NCBI GenBank assembly: GCA_019918135.1
Contig: WBZZ01005990.1
Coordinates: forward strand, 80,001-144,000
Length of the DNA: 64,000 nt
DNA from: Paulinella micropora
Lineage: Eukaryota > Cercozoa > Imbricatea > Euglyphida > Paulinellidae
Reading direction: 5' to 3'
Positions within the stretch are counted from its first letter, which is position 1; every line of letters begins with the position of its first letter. A program made the position numbers and the translations under genes. This document shows, in pieces, positions 1-10,101 of this stretch. The notes under the pieces were generated by a model. The model saw only the letters and a list, made by a program, of their open reading frames with translations. It was not told where the DNA came from and searched no databases.

Positions 1-149
1 TCATTGAACATACCGGTCCGTCTGGAAGTGTTGGAACTGCCCTTGCGGGGGTGTCATTAGAGCTTATCGTCAATTCTTCGTACTCCCCTCACGGGTGAGA
101 CGATGGAGGCGCATGTGCAGAAATGCATCAGCCATTGACAGAGAAGCAC

Positions 150-183
<34 letters not shown>

Positions 184-195
184 ATTATTATTATT
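1..195 (+). mobile_element. tRNA-derived SINE, copy 1 (3' part)
   Basis: The window opens inside a SINE body that is repeated almost unchanged at 308-489 and 59200-59420. The tRNA-like head lies off the left edge. The body ends at about 153 and passes into a tail of roughly fourteen ATT units, which is the usual place for a SINE tail. The next SINE starts directly at the end of this tail. Confidence 0.8.
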
Positions 196-198
196 ATG

Positions 199-489
199 GA
201 CACCGTGATAGCCCAGTGGTCAAGTTCTACCATCTGGGCCCTGTCGCCAGTTCGATTCCCGTCGGTGCCACCAGTATTTTCATTGAACATACCGGTCTAT
301 TTCTGGACCAGTATTTTCATTGAACATACCGGCCCGTCTGGAAGTGTTGGAACTGCCCTTGCGGGGGTGTCATTAGAGCTTATCGTCAATTCTTCGTACT
401 CCCCTCACGGGTGAGACGATGGAGGCGCATGTGCAGAAATGCATCAGCCATTGACAGAGAAGCACTATTATTATTATTATTATTATTAA
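199..489 (+). mobile_element. tRNA-derived SINE, copy 2 (full length)
   Basis: The head at 199-273 has an A-box-like stretch (TAGCCCAGTGGT at 209-220) and a B-box-like stretch (AGTTCGATTCC around 249-259). It also has 7-bp acceptor-stem complementarity with one mismatch, followed by ACCA, i.e. a discriminator base plus an encoded CCA. This suggests descent from a mature tRNA. The body carries an internal duplication of about 38 bp (269-294 resembles 308-332) that copy 3 lacks. The tail is (ATT)n. It is preceded by the ATT tail of copy 1, so it probably inserted into that tail. Confidence 0.82.
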
Positions 490-2282
490 TAATAATAAAT
501 ATATATATATATATATATGTGTGTGTGTAGGTGGCATCCTTCAAGACCGTCTTAGTTGTCGATCGCTTGCCCAAAACGCGCAGGTAGCACAACTCCAGCA
601 GACCCAAGGCTTGTTACGCTTGAAAGCGCTAGGACTTTCTGTCAAAATACAGCCTGCAGCACAAATCGATGCGTTTTAATTCACACATACATATATTATG
701 TCATGCATGCATGAAGTGGGTTTTGTAAGTAAACATGCAGGTATGTATGTATGCTTGCATATGTATATAGGCATGTCTATGTATGTATTTATTTGTGCTT
801 CTGATTATTCGCGGCGGATCCATGACAGCATGCCTAGCTGATACAGATTATGTATGCAAGCTTATGTACGTATGAAGGGTTGTGTGTACAATTGTATGTA
901 TAGATGTCAGTACATACATGTGTGGCTTTGCGCTGCAGTGGTAAGATTCTACGCGCGACGATCAGGAAGCTCAGCAGCGAGGAGCAGGTAGCATGTAGCA
1001 TGTAGCAGTAGATCAGCAAGCTCAGCAGCGAGACGAAGGTGGAAGATAGCTATAGGTAAGAAAGCTCAGCAGCGAGCAGTTATAATAATAATATGGGTAT
1101 AGATAAAGAAACTCAGAAGTGAGAAGAAAGGCTGAGGCTGTGGCCTGCCAGATAGCTCCGGGCACGCCCGTCACAACACCATGCATCATGTGCGTTTCTG
1201 ACATTCTTGTGTAGTACAATCTTGGATAACACTTGGCTACTAGGTGTATATACCTAATGACACATGTATTTATGTGTATCGTATGTATTTGCATGCATGT
1301 ATATGATGCATGTGGCACTTGCATACATGTTCTGTATGTATGTATTTATGTCTGCGGTCTGTGTGTACGTATGCCTATTTGAATACCGCGACCGTGCCTC
1401 AGCCATACGGAAGAGCTTAAATGAAGTACAATAGAAAAATCGTTTTTGGTATGATATTTACATGCAATTCTAATTTAGTAGTATGCTGTATATAGCAGGT
1501 CATAAGGAATATTTGAACATATATTTTATATGTGTAGTGCATATGCATGTATATACAAATGTATGTACACGCACACACACACACATACGTACATACATAC
1601 ATATATATATATATATACATATACACATGTGCGTGCGTGTGCGTGTGCGTGAACGGTTGGGTATGCTAGGTGGCGGTTCCGCCCACCATCGACGACCCCG
1701 CCATCATCGACGAGGTTTGCCTTACCCTCGCACCTGGCCTCTTGCCGTGTGTGTGTGTGTGTGTGCGTGTGTGTGTGTGTGTGCGTTTCACTCACCGTTA
1801 TGACACTTGCTTAGAGCTTCCACTTCTCACACAAGATTCCAGCCACTTCTGCCTTCACTGCTCCTTGATGCACGCTACTGTGTGCTCCCATGTCGTCCTG
1901 GTTTTCTGTTAGATCTCAGCCGCGATGAAACGACGAGGAGTGGGACTACTGTATAGTAGTGTAAAAGAATCTTGACCACTAGCATGTATTATTAACATCA
2001 GTAAATTACCAGTAGACGCTTAAGTTACTCGAAACGTGGAAGATGAAAGGATCGATCCACCGCTCTTTCTTGCTTATCAGACAATGTATGCTTTACATAC
2101 GTAATGACATATGCTTTAGGATCGTTTTCAAGAATCAACTTTTTAGTGAGATAGACAAGATTTTGCATGCCTTGCCATCAGAAAATCAGTTTGTTTGCTG
2201 TGATTCAATACTGTAAATGATAAATCATCACCGTAGTATTACTATATTAGCTACTAAGTTAACAGAATTTTTAAGGCAGGCT
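490..2282. repeat. microsatellite-rich non-coding DNA
   Basis: There is no convincing gene here. The stretch holds AT and GT runs near 497-530, many ATGT/CATG-type tetranucleotides at 685-790 and 1260-1350, a CA/TA run at 1568-1625 and a (TG)n run at 1747-1785. Four degenerate copies of a unit containing AAGCTCAGCAGCGAG are spaced about 40-60 bp apart at 965-1125. From 1800 to 2282 I see nothing recognisable. Confidence 0.7.
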
Positions 2283-2329
2283 CGGATCTTTCTGAGCTCT
2301 CATTCTCATTTATTATGGGCGGCTACTCA

Positions 2330-2825
2330 ACATGGAGCCTCCTCCGCCAGTCTGAGACCTTGAGGGTCTTTGCACCCTTAGGGTTCTGTTGCTGCTTGGT
2401 GTTTCCCTTCTTCTCTTTTGCGGGGTCATGCTTGAACCAGCACCGATCGGACCACTTATATATTCCTTTCTTCATGTGGGACACACCCCCTTGACCTCGC
2501 CACCCACGTGAAGATAGCGACAGCAAGCTTTTTTGGAAAATACGAAACATTCAGACTTGGCTTTGTCCATAACTCTTTCGGGTGGCTACAGCTTTCTCAT
2601 GAGAGCTAACATCCTTGGCTCTGTCAAGCTTCTTGTCTAGTTCAACCGCTCTCTCTTGCACAAACTGCCACCACTTGTCAAAATTCCATTTGAACTGCTT
2701 CCGGTTCAGCTCAGCCATCTCCATCCAAAACCTGCCATGCTTTCTTAACCCTGTGTCAGTTTCACTTTACAATGGCCTTCGCAATGACTTCAGTCTACGA
2801 CCGGCAACCGGGGCATCCCCCTCTT
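2330..2825 (-). pseudogene. gag fragment (CCCH-finger family), copy 1
   Basis: Read on the minus strand, this matches the C-terminal half of the gag at 40690-41050. Shared features are the tryptophan-rich WWxFVQ segment followed by ELDK, and a CCCH-like C/H pattern near 2450 followed by a lysine-rich tail. The frame is broken and neither the N-terminus nor the downstream CCHC knuckle is found. It is a decayed partial copy left of the element A insertion. Assignment to Gag rests on homology to the better copy. Confidence 0.6.
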
Positions 2826-3519
2826 AGCTTTGTTAAGATCAGAAAGATATTAATTATTGTATGCCGGGGTCTATATCCACTCAACATATGTAAATTGAGG
2901 AAATCAAGTTTAGTGGGGTGGGACGCCTATCTCAGCCACCAGATAAGCTTTTTCAGTGCGGTTTTTTTTGTTTGAAAGCTCTCATTCTGACGGTGGCTTT
3001 GCCGTGATTAACTTAAAAACTTAAATAATTTTTAAAAATTTACATTTCAAATTTTAAAGAATTTTATACATGATTGTTTTGATCTTTATTATTTGTCATT
3101 GCTTTTAAAAATATGCCTGCCCACCCGGTATGTAATGGCATTACTCTATGTTCCGGTCTGTCGGCGGCTAAGCTTGGCTTGGAGCCTGATTACGGAGTCC
3201 CTTGACGTTCAAGTTAGGTATTCTTCAGTCTTCATGTTGTTAGATAGTTGTTATATTGATTAAATATTGAGTCACTGTATTAATAACAATGCAGTCGCTA
3301 CTGAATAAAAACATAGTTCACTGTGTATGGAAATTTTTCCTCGTAACTCGAGTCGGAAATTTTGGACATCCGAGGCTCTGGCAATGTCAAAAAAACCATA
3401 TGTAAATTTGGTCCTCACAACACAAATTTAAGTGTGCGGTAAGATCGTTCTAACCCTAATTATAGTATTATATATTAAAATTCAAGTTCATTCAGATGTA
3501 CTATCACTAATTACAGTAC
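2826..3519. repeat. intergenic repeats, including repeat R copy 1 (3117-3290)
   Basis: This is AT-rich DNA without a gene. The part at 3117-3290 is clearly related to 63269-63435 in the same orientation: both start near TGCC(T/G)GCCCACCCGGTAT and share blocks around GTTCCGGTCTGTCGG and CTTCATGT. It may be an LTR remnant, but no partner boundary or target duplication was found. Confidence 0.5.
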
Positions 3520-3724
3520 TTTACAATGAACAACAACCTCCGCAATTGCTTCCCGTCTTAAACCGGCACTCGGGGCGTCCCCCTCCTACCGGTTTGTGAC
3601 TTCCAAACTGCGACGAAGAATTTAACAATAGTTGACTAAAACAATTCCCGCCTGTCCAACTGCCGACGTCACAAAGATGTACCTCAGGTTCCGGAAATTG
3701 ACCTATGTAACGTACAGATATGGG
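3520..3724 (+). repeat. inverted-repeat arm, outer part (left of element A)
   Basis: This is the reverse complement of 39387-39580, with matching blocks around GGGGACGCCCCGAGTGCCGG. The arm continues on the far side of element A at 38764-38875, so the two parts were contiguous before A inserted. The last five bases (3720-3724, ATGGG) are the target-site duplication of A. Confidence 0.8.
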
Positions 3725-3911
3725 TGTTAGACCTATTAATATAATTAACCGGATAGTCAGTATGGGCCGGCATATGTAATGTGTGTCGTTAGAGCCATTA
3801 CGTATGTCCGGCCTAGTATATAATCGGGCCATCCCTTGGCGCCCTTTTCTCAATAAAGTATCTACTGTAGGACACAGCAAGTATACGGCAGATCATTAAG
3901 TTAGTCTCACA
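3725..3911 (+). repeat. 5' LTR of element A
   Basis: This copy differs from the 3' copy by about six substitutions and one indel over 188 bp, roughly 3%. It has a TATATAAT box at 3817-3824 and an AATAAA polyadenylation signal at 3852-3857, which is the expected promoter-then-polyA order for an LTR. Confidence 0.88.
3817..3824 (+). promoter_or_regulatory. TATA box in 5' LTR of element A
   Basis: TATATAAT lies 28 bases before the AATAAA signal. The 3' LTR copy has a changed base here (TGTATAAT). Confidence 0.5.
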
Positions 3912-3924
3912 GGTTATAGAGCCT
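3911..3924 (+). promoter_or_regulatory. primer binding site of element A
   Basis: The sequence directly after the LTR, AGGTTATAGAGCC, resembles the initiator-methionine tRNA type of primer site used by many copia elements (TGGTATCAGAGC). Element B has a very similar site. The match to a specific host tRNA could not be checked. Confidence 0.55.
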
Positions 3925-3982
3925 TGTAGCCTGAACGTTAGGTCTAGTAGACTTTATTCACTTATTTCGTACTATCGGGGCG

Positions 3983-4146
3983 TGCGGAAGGCTGCCACCG
4001 AAAATACAAGCAGGTGTACGTGCGAAGGCCGTCACCAAATATTCAAATCTGGTGTGTGTGCGGAAGGCTACCACCAATCTGGTGTGTGTGCGGAAGGCTA
4101 CCACCAGTCACACTAAGTGGACTGTGCGGAAGGCTGCCACCTAGTC
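3983..4146 (+). repeat. tandem leader repeats of element A
   Basis: Five imperfect units carry a GTGCGGAAGGCTNCCACC-like core, at about 3983, 4018, 4055, 4087 and 4126, between the primer site and gag. Each core contains a short self-complementary GTGG/CCAC potential. A packaging or dimerisation role is only a guess from position. Confidence 0.6.
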
Positions 4147-4258
4147 GCTAGTATAACTAACCATTTCCTAACTCCATCTCGCTTCTCTACTCACAGAGAA
4201 AGCAACATTGGTAGTCGAGCCTCCCTCCTACCTTCCGCCCTTGGTACGCCCGAACAAT

Positions 4259-5870
4259 ATGGCGTACCAAGGTTCTGACTTAGTAAAAATGAGGCTAGAC
4301 CCTCCAAAGTTCAATCATGGGAAAGAATGGGAGTTGTTTGACAACACCTTTACATCAGTTATAGGTGTCACACACCCAGAAATCCTTTCCATAATTCCGG
4401 GCTTTGAGACTCATCCCTTAGCCAAACCTATACAACTACCTGCACGACCTGAATCCCCTTCAGATGCACCCTTCAAATCACCTGCAAAGGAAGAGGAAGA
4501 AGAAGAAGACGAAGAGGAGACAGTAGTAGTAAAGGTAGAGGATAAACAAGGGAAAGAAAGAAGAGTGTCAAGAAACTGCAAGTGCAAGAACTCCCCCTGC
4601 CCCCGCCACTGCTATACCTACGGACCAAAAATCCAAAATACCAGTGTTGACGGGGGCGGAGTTAACCGTCGCCGCTATTTGCATTACAATTGGGAGCCAG
4701 ATATTACATGAAAGAGAAAGAAGCTAAGCTAAACAGATTGCTCTATGCTTTCCTACTTCAATCATGTGCTCACGATAGGAAGGTGATGACTATAATGAGG
4801 CAGGGGGATACGGACGGTGTAAAGTGTTTCCTAGCCCTCAAAAAACATTATGGAGGTCTTGACCTCATAAGGTTTGAAGAGGACCAGGAAAAGCTATACT
4901 ATTCGTGCCCTAAGAAGGTTAGTGAGGTGAGTAGCTGGCTAGCTGACTATTTCACGACTATTAAAACACAGGAGAAGACGATGGGAGTGATACCAGAGAT
5001 GATGAAGACAGGCATGATCATGAAGAAATTAAAACACTTACCTGTTTATCAAGCCTACTATCGTAACACTTGGTGTCCTCTCTTACCTACTCAAAGGCCC
5101 AAGCTGCCAGAATTTATCAAGGTAGTAGAGCAGCTAGCTCAGAGCAACGTATCAGAAACTAGAATGCGAAAGCTATATGGATCTGGTAGCTCTAAGAGCG
5201 ACCCTGTCACTATCAACACAGTAGCAGGAATAGCTCAGGGCAAGAAGAAGAGCAAGTCTTCACAGGCTTATGGTGAGGGAGAGGACAGTATTTGCTGGAA
5301 CTGTCTGTCCCCTGACCATAAGATTGCTTTCTGTCTAGTCAGGTGTCAACTCAAGGACTGTCCCAAAGACGGACACGGTCCCTTGAAATGCCCCATAAGA
5401 AGGAGAACTAGGATCTCTGAGAAGTTGCGTGGGAAGGAGAAGAGAGAGGACAGTCAGAGTGAGAAGACAGACAGACACAAGAAGAAAGAAGGAGAAGGAG
5501 CAAAGAAGAAGAAGAATGAAGGCAGCAGAGGAGAGGGACGAAAGCTGAAAGTAACAGACTTCATTAAAAAGAAGAAAATGATAAGCTTAAACGCTGAATC
5601 ATCCGACTCCTCTAACTCACCCTCTCGCTCTGAAAGTGAAGAAGAAGATGAACCCCCAACTAACCAATATCCTTCTGAGTCTGAAGAAGAATCAGAAGTG
5701 GATGGTGAGTTGGGGATTCACCACATGGCCATTATGATGATGGGGAGAGTAAGAGAAGATGATAGTGGTATGTATGTCGAGGAAGATGACATCCCACTCT
5801 CAACTAACACCCTCGAAGATGACAGTGGTATGAGCATCGAGGAAGACAACCCCCCATCTTCAACCAACGC
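4259..5870 (+). pseudogene. element A Gag, N-terminal part, interrupted by element B
   Basis: The likely start is ATG 4259. One frame runs to 4711 and continues in the next frame from about 4690, so there is a frameshift in the overlap. The N-terminus is globular, then comes an acidic Glu-run (about 4490-4540), a retrotransposon capsid-like helical region (4730-5170), and a CCHC-type knuckle at 5298-5340 with C-x2-C-x4-H-x4-C spacing followed by a second Cys/His cluster (5347-5392). A long basic and then acidic tail follows. Element B enters at 5871. The same frame resumes at 18934. Confidence 0.75.
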
Positions 5871-6285
5871 AGTAAGCAATCATATTTATAATATTATTTT
5901 ACCACATATATGGTCATATTTCCGACATAACATTTTTATTTGTCCTTTTCATATCTATTACCAATTTACATACCTATAATAATTATTAACCGTTACAACA
6001 ATATTGCCACTATTCAATACCTGTTACCGGTGTAGTCATTTTGGACCATACTGTATCATCACCATAAATTTATGGTCACAGGACTTGAGATTTATTTCTG
6101 GTCACAGGACTTGAGAAATATTTATGGTATTTATTGAACCTAGTAAATTTGTAGTATAGAAATTAATATCGATTTTGACCAATGATTAAATTTCATTATC
6201 TCTCTGCAAAACTTTGATCAAAGTACCTCAGCGCTAAACACTATTCAAGTGTACAACCGGCACTATGTCAACTGTCACACTTACT
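5871..6285 (+). repeat. 5' LTR of element B
   Basis: It begins AGTAAG and ends CTTACT, a perfect 6-bp inverted terminus rather than the usual TG...CA. It is repeated at 18515-18933. The ATG of the B gag frame (6265) lies inside the LTR, so that frame crosses the LTR end and the primer site. Confidence 0.88.
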
Positions 6286-7191
6286 GGTTATGGAGCCTTG
6301 GACGCTCCTCGTTACCAACTGAAGATCCCTAAGTTCCCTAAGAAGCCTATCGACGAATTTGACCTGTGGAAGTTTCAGATCTTCTCCTTTCTACTTGGAC
6401 TGAACGCAAGATACGTACTACTTCTGCAAGACCCGGAGTCACCTTACACGATCCTGGAAATTTCAATTATTTACTCATCGATGAAAAAGAATCCCACCCT
6501 CCCAACCCCTGAAGCGGGCAAAGCCACGACGTCCGAACGCCATCGAGACTCAGCACAAGGAAAGCTGCCAAAGGTACGACCCTATCTGTACAGTCCGACG
6601 GGGAGGAGGAGGAAGATGCTAGCTCAAGCAGCTCCACCAGCTCATCTGAAGCTGACGGAATTGAGAACTACTCTTTCGTCCCACCCACCCACTACCACGG
6701 TCCCGACCAAGCTATCTGGCCTGTTCAACGCTGCGGATTATGTGAAAGCACAAATCCAAGTCCGATGCTTCCTCATCGACGCATGTCAGGACTCAACAGC
6801 ATTACTCACGGTCCAACTAGCAGGCAACGAACCTGCCCTCATCTGGTCTGCACTCTGCGAACGCTTTGGGAGCAAAGGATCAGTCTCCGTGGCCCGCCTG
6901 CTCATGCAACTGTTCGAAAATAAGATCAAGAACTGCAAGCAACTACCTGTGTGGATGGAGAAGCTAACGCAGCGATTCGAACGTTTGCAAGCCCGTGGTG
7001 TGCCACTCCCCGACGAGTTTCAAGTGGTGTTCCTACTATTCAAGATAAAGGAATGTGCAACACTCACTTTGGGTGATGTGGGAGGTACCATGTATTGGTC
7101 TAGGTCTGATGGTGAAAAACCTGATTACAAACAGATATGTTCCCTCATATTGCAATCATACCATGCTAACCAATTGACTGTTGCCCCCTAG
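6265..7191 (+). CDS. element B Gag (capsid part)
   Basis: A 308-residue open frame. The first seven codons lie in the LTR. After a short N-terminal region and a low-complexity Pro/Thr/Ser stretch (residues about 75-150), residues 155-300 look like the helical UBN2/Gag-type domain of copia elements. Features are a tryptophan and ALCERFGS-like segment, a VARLLMQL helix, and a hydrophobic FLLFKI helix near residue 255. No nucleic-acid knuckle is in this frame; it follows in the next open frame, so a frameshift or separate product is needed. Capsid formation is inferred from position and pattern. Confidence 0.7.
   Translation: MSTVTLTGYGALDAPRYQLKIPKFPKKPIDEFDLWKFQIFSFLLGLNARYVLLLQDPESPYTILEISIIYSSMKKNPTLPTPEAGKATTSERHRDSAQGKLPKVRPYLYSPTGRRRKMLAQAAPPAHLKLTELRTTLSSHPPTTTVPTKLSGLFNAADYVKAQIQVRCFLIDACQDSTALLTVQLAGNEPALIWSALCERFGSKGSVSVARLLMQLFENKIKNCKQLPVWMEKLTQRFERLQARGVPLPDEFQVVFLLFKIKECATLTLGDVGGTMYWSRSDGEKPDYKQICSLILQSYHANQLTVAP
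6284..6298 (+). promoter_or_regulatory. primer binding site of element B
   Basis: TGGTTATGGAGCC begins at the last base of the LTR and matches the primer site of element A at most positions. It supports the LTR boundary. Confidence 0.55.
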
Positions 7192-7231
7192 ATCATCGAC
7201 GGCGTTGTACACTGCGACATCGCCTGCTCCC

Positions 7232-7708
7232 ATGGCTACCAAAAAAAAGAACATCATTTGCCTGAACTGCAACAAGAAAGGGCACATCGCAACACAGTGT
7301 CGTTCTACATGCACCAAGCGAGTCTGTTCAGGACAACCACGACACTCAGGAGCTGACTGTCCTATCCGTAAGAGACCAACTAATCTGAACCGGACCCGTG
7401 GAGCCAACAGAGGTGGAGGACGTGGCGGAGGACAGAGCCAACGATGCAAGGGAGGACGACAGCGACCCGACCCCCCACGGATTCAACGACCGACCTGCCA
7501 AGCCAACGCAATGCTGGAAGAGCCACCGGACGTCAACGACGACCCTACGGCAGACTGCCAAGCATGGATGATGTACGACGACACCGGCGAGGACGAACTA
7601 GAAGAGCCCATCGAATACGAAGACGAACCCGTGCAATACCACGAGCACCCGGCTGTCAAGATACCTACTGAACCCGAAAACTACATGGCTCGGGGACCAA
7701 CCTACTGA
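7232..7708 (+). CDS. element B zinc-knuckle (nucleocapsid) protein
   Basis: ATG 7232. The N-terminus has a clear CCHC knuckle at 7260-7301 (C-x2-C-x4-H-x4-C), then a second Cys-rich stretch, an Arg/Gly-rich region (7380-7470) and an acidic tail. Retrotransposon nucleocapsids bind the RNA genome through such knuckles. It overlaps the end of the capsid frame by its upstream extension, so the two were probably one Gag polyprotein joined by frameshift or now split by mutation. Confidence 0.75.
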   Translation: MATKKKNIICLNCNKKGHIATQCRSTCTKRVCSGQPRHSGADCPIRKRPTNLNRTRGANRGGGRGGGQSQRCKGGRQRPDPPRIQRPTCQANAMLEEPPDVNDDPTADCQAWMMYDDTGEDELEEPIEYEDEPVQYHEHPAVKIPTEPENYMARGPTY

Positions 7709-8244
7709 GGCAGGGAGTGACCGATCCAACTGTCTCCTGCCTCCGACGGGAAACGGAACGACTTGTCACCACCACCCCACCCGGATTACATACAAGACCC
7801 ATCGAGGCGCCCCGACATACATTGGACATCACTGACCCCGACTCAGCGAGAAGACTAGAACGACTACCGGCGAGCCTACGTACAATGGACGAGAATGCGA
7901 GACGAGTTTCGAACCACCCCACAAGGTTTCCCAGTTCCTCCAGCCCACTGGCCCACGTTCTATCAACCACATAGCGCGCCTCTCAATTATTTTCTACCAA
8001 GATCAGATTCCTGGGTAATACCCGCGCACCTAGTCCCAGACGCACCCGGTTCAACGGGGATCGACCACCGAACAAGACCATCCAGGCGCACTCTGACACC
8101 ACAAACAACTCGAAGTTCAGCAACCAGCCGACCCAGACAAACAACTCGAAGTTCAGCAAGTTTACATTCGCGTGGATAGACGCTCACCACTGCTTCCGGC
8201 ACCCGACTACAGAACAGCTAGCATACTGGGGCATCGACTTTTGC
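7709..8244 (+). pseudogene. degenerate linker coding region of element B
   Basis: Short overlapping frames continue from one to the next with no complete open frame. The frame just before 8245 has His and Cys residues spaced like an HHCC finger (8190-8295) and appears to run into the MYND-bearing frame. Confidence 0.4.
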
Positions 8245-9114
8245 ATGCTACCGGACGATTGGATTCAATCGCGACCGGACTGCGTTGATTGCAGAACTAT
8301 ACGCGAAAACAAGATGGGAGCGATAAGACAAGATTGTGCCTACTGTGGCAACCAAGAATGCAAGTTACGTCGATGTGGTGGCTGCAATCTAGTCTACTAT
8401 TGCAACAAGGAACACCAAGCAGCAGACCGACCGGCGCACAAGGAGTTCTGCACGATGGCGAGCCGACACACCCTGGCTGGCGAGCTTCGAGAACGAGGAG
8501 GCAGTTACGACCTGCTGGGTATACCCACCAACCGACCACAGTTAGCAGAGTTTGTGTTTCAACAGCTTTTACGCTACCAGGAAGGATGCTTTTACGCGCC
8601 AGTCTTCATCGATCCTGCCACAATGGTTGACATGTCACTCAACACAGAGGATGAATTCGTCTTCAGGGGGAGAAATGTGGACCCCGCTACTAGTACAGGT
8701 GCACAATTCCATGCGCTAATTACTTACGATACTAGTGCTACGGACCCTGGAGACCAAATTACATCACCTGCCACAGTGATCGAAGACCAATGCAGAAGGA
8801 TCGAAGGATACCTGAAACGAGTGTTGAACGTGCAACAACAAGACAACAAGTGGACGGACCCATCCCCTTCTGCCATCGTCAACGAGGAGTGCTGGAGGAT
8901 TGAGGACTACCTCAAGAACATACTAATGTTACGACAACATGAGGCGACAGCAACGCAAGACAACAAATGGACGAGACAGGACCAAGAAGACTACGATCGC
9001 CTGTTCACCCGAAGTCCACCACCACTACAACGCAACATATGGCATAAAGCAGAATCACGACTATACCCGGACCAGGGAGTTTGCCCTCATGGCGGACGCA
9101 TACGACAAGTTTGA
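8245..9114 (+). CDS. MYND-type zinc finger protein of element B
   Basis: A 289-residue frame. Cys/His residues at 8338-8451 follow the MYND order: C-x2-C, then C-x2-C, the typical YYC-x3-(C/H), and finally H-x3-C. One usual Cys is His here, which can still bind zinc. MYND fingers bind peptides in chromatin and regulatory proteins. The rest of the protein is polar and unrecognised, with two partly repeated stretches near 8780-8860 and 8870-8980. It lies between the nucleocapsid and protease regions, where copia elements normally have no such domain, so it looks like a captured accessory module. Function unknown. Confidence 0.65.
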   Translation: MLPDDWIQSRPDCVDCRTIRENKMGAIRQDCAYCGNQECKLRRCGGCNLVYYCNKEHQAADRPAHKEFCTMASRHTLAGELRERGGSYDLLGIPTNRPQLAEFVFQQLLRYQEGCFYAPVFIDPATMVDMSLNTEDEFVFRGRNVDPATSTGAQFHALITYDTSATDPGDQITSPATVIEDQCRRIEGYLKRVLNVQQQDNKWTDPSPSAIVNEECWRIEDYLKNILMLRQHEATATQDNKWTRQDQEDYDRLFTRSPPPLQRNIWHKAESRLYPDQGVCPHGGRIRQV

Positions 9115-9472
9115 GGCCAAGGTGGACCCTAAGGAGGACACAGCTGACGACAAGACGACGGCAGACGATCAAGACTACGACGACATCGACGAACCAGAAC
9201 TGGACGACCCAGTCTTCGACAGCTACTTCTACCCCCCAGCACTGGATTTCAAGAACGTGCATGAGTGGAGGGCATTCATCGAAGAGCACCCTGAGCTCAA
9301 CTACCTCGACATCAAAAACGACGACGAGTACAACAGGTGGATGCAAGAAACAATTGACATAGAGAGAGGTGAGGTAATAGTCAGGAAATTCTTACCAATA
9401 ACACTATTACACACAAACAACCTTGAACAAGCATATGTAATGGTGGACATACCTGACAACCCCCTCCCCTAA
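9089..9472 (+). CDS. acidic open frame of element B, unrecognised
   Basis: 127 residues from ATG 9089, rich in Asp and Glu for the first 60 residues, then a mixed globular-looking end. It overlaps the end of the MYND frame in another phase and may be the continuation of it after a frameshift. No family recognised. Confidence 0.45.
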   Translation: MADAYDKFEAKVDPKEDTADDKTTADDQDYDDIDEPELDDPVFDSYFYPPALDFKNVHEWRAFIEEHPELNYLDIKNDDEYNRWMQETIDIERGEVIVRKFLPITLLHTNNLEQAYVMVDIPDNPLP

Positions 9473-9484
9473 TCCCCTCCAGGC

Positions 9485-10101
9485 ATGTCAGGATGTACCC
9501 TACATAACACCACTCCATATGGACTATACACATCTACATTCCACCCACCTGACATTGTTGATAGTGCCTGTAACAGGTGGCTATTCCATGAGAAAGCGCC
9601 ACTCGACCCAGACACTATCAGAAAGGAAAAACCCACCTTGCTGAACAACATATGCGGTAAGCAGTTGGCAGTACGGACCAGAGCAACTGCCACTCCAACG
9701 TGGCTTAACGGAACGGCAAATCGGTTAAACAATCCTTCCCTAACTCACTCATCTCACCCTCACTTCCATTCAATCTCATTCCCACACCACGTCTTGACCA
9801 TGACCTACACAAGACAATCATACATCAGAATGGACAGGTGTTCATTTGTGAGAAGCCTGTGACAATACATAAGAATAACATATTAGCACGAGGCAGATCT
9901 AGACTGAACTCTCATCTGCTTTATGAGCTTGATAAGCCTGGCGAACGAATGTTAGACCCACACACACGATACACCCCTCACAGGTATGCAAATAGAACGC
10001 AACCAGCAATGACGACCACTAACACCATCCCAGACCTGGCCCTATGGTCAGTCAACCCAAGACCATCACATGCCCCATTTGATCCTGTGGCACTACACTA
10101 G
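9485..10101 (+). pseudogene. element B protease and pre-integrase remnant
   Basis: Near 9556 the frame contains Asp-Ser-Ala-Cys where copia proteases have Asp-Ser-Gly-Ala, so a decayed aspartic protease is likely. The second frame (9838-10101) resembles the gag-pre-integrase segment of element A (24957-25244): both carry an ARGR motif and then an acidic, Pro-rich linker. The two frames are out of phase. Confidence 0.5.

Noticed and set aside
199..273. Functional tRNA gene
   Set aside because: The T-stem and anticodon arm pair poorly, the CCA is encoded, and the unit continues into a SINE body repeated three times.
57..290. Minus-strand open frame across the first SINEs, repeated at 58655-59218
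   Set aside because: It is the antisense of the SINE body and ATT tail and recurs only with the SINE.
1483..1803. Frames over the CA/TG runs
   Set aside because: Low-complexity dinucleotide repeats. No conserved or balanced coding sequence.
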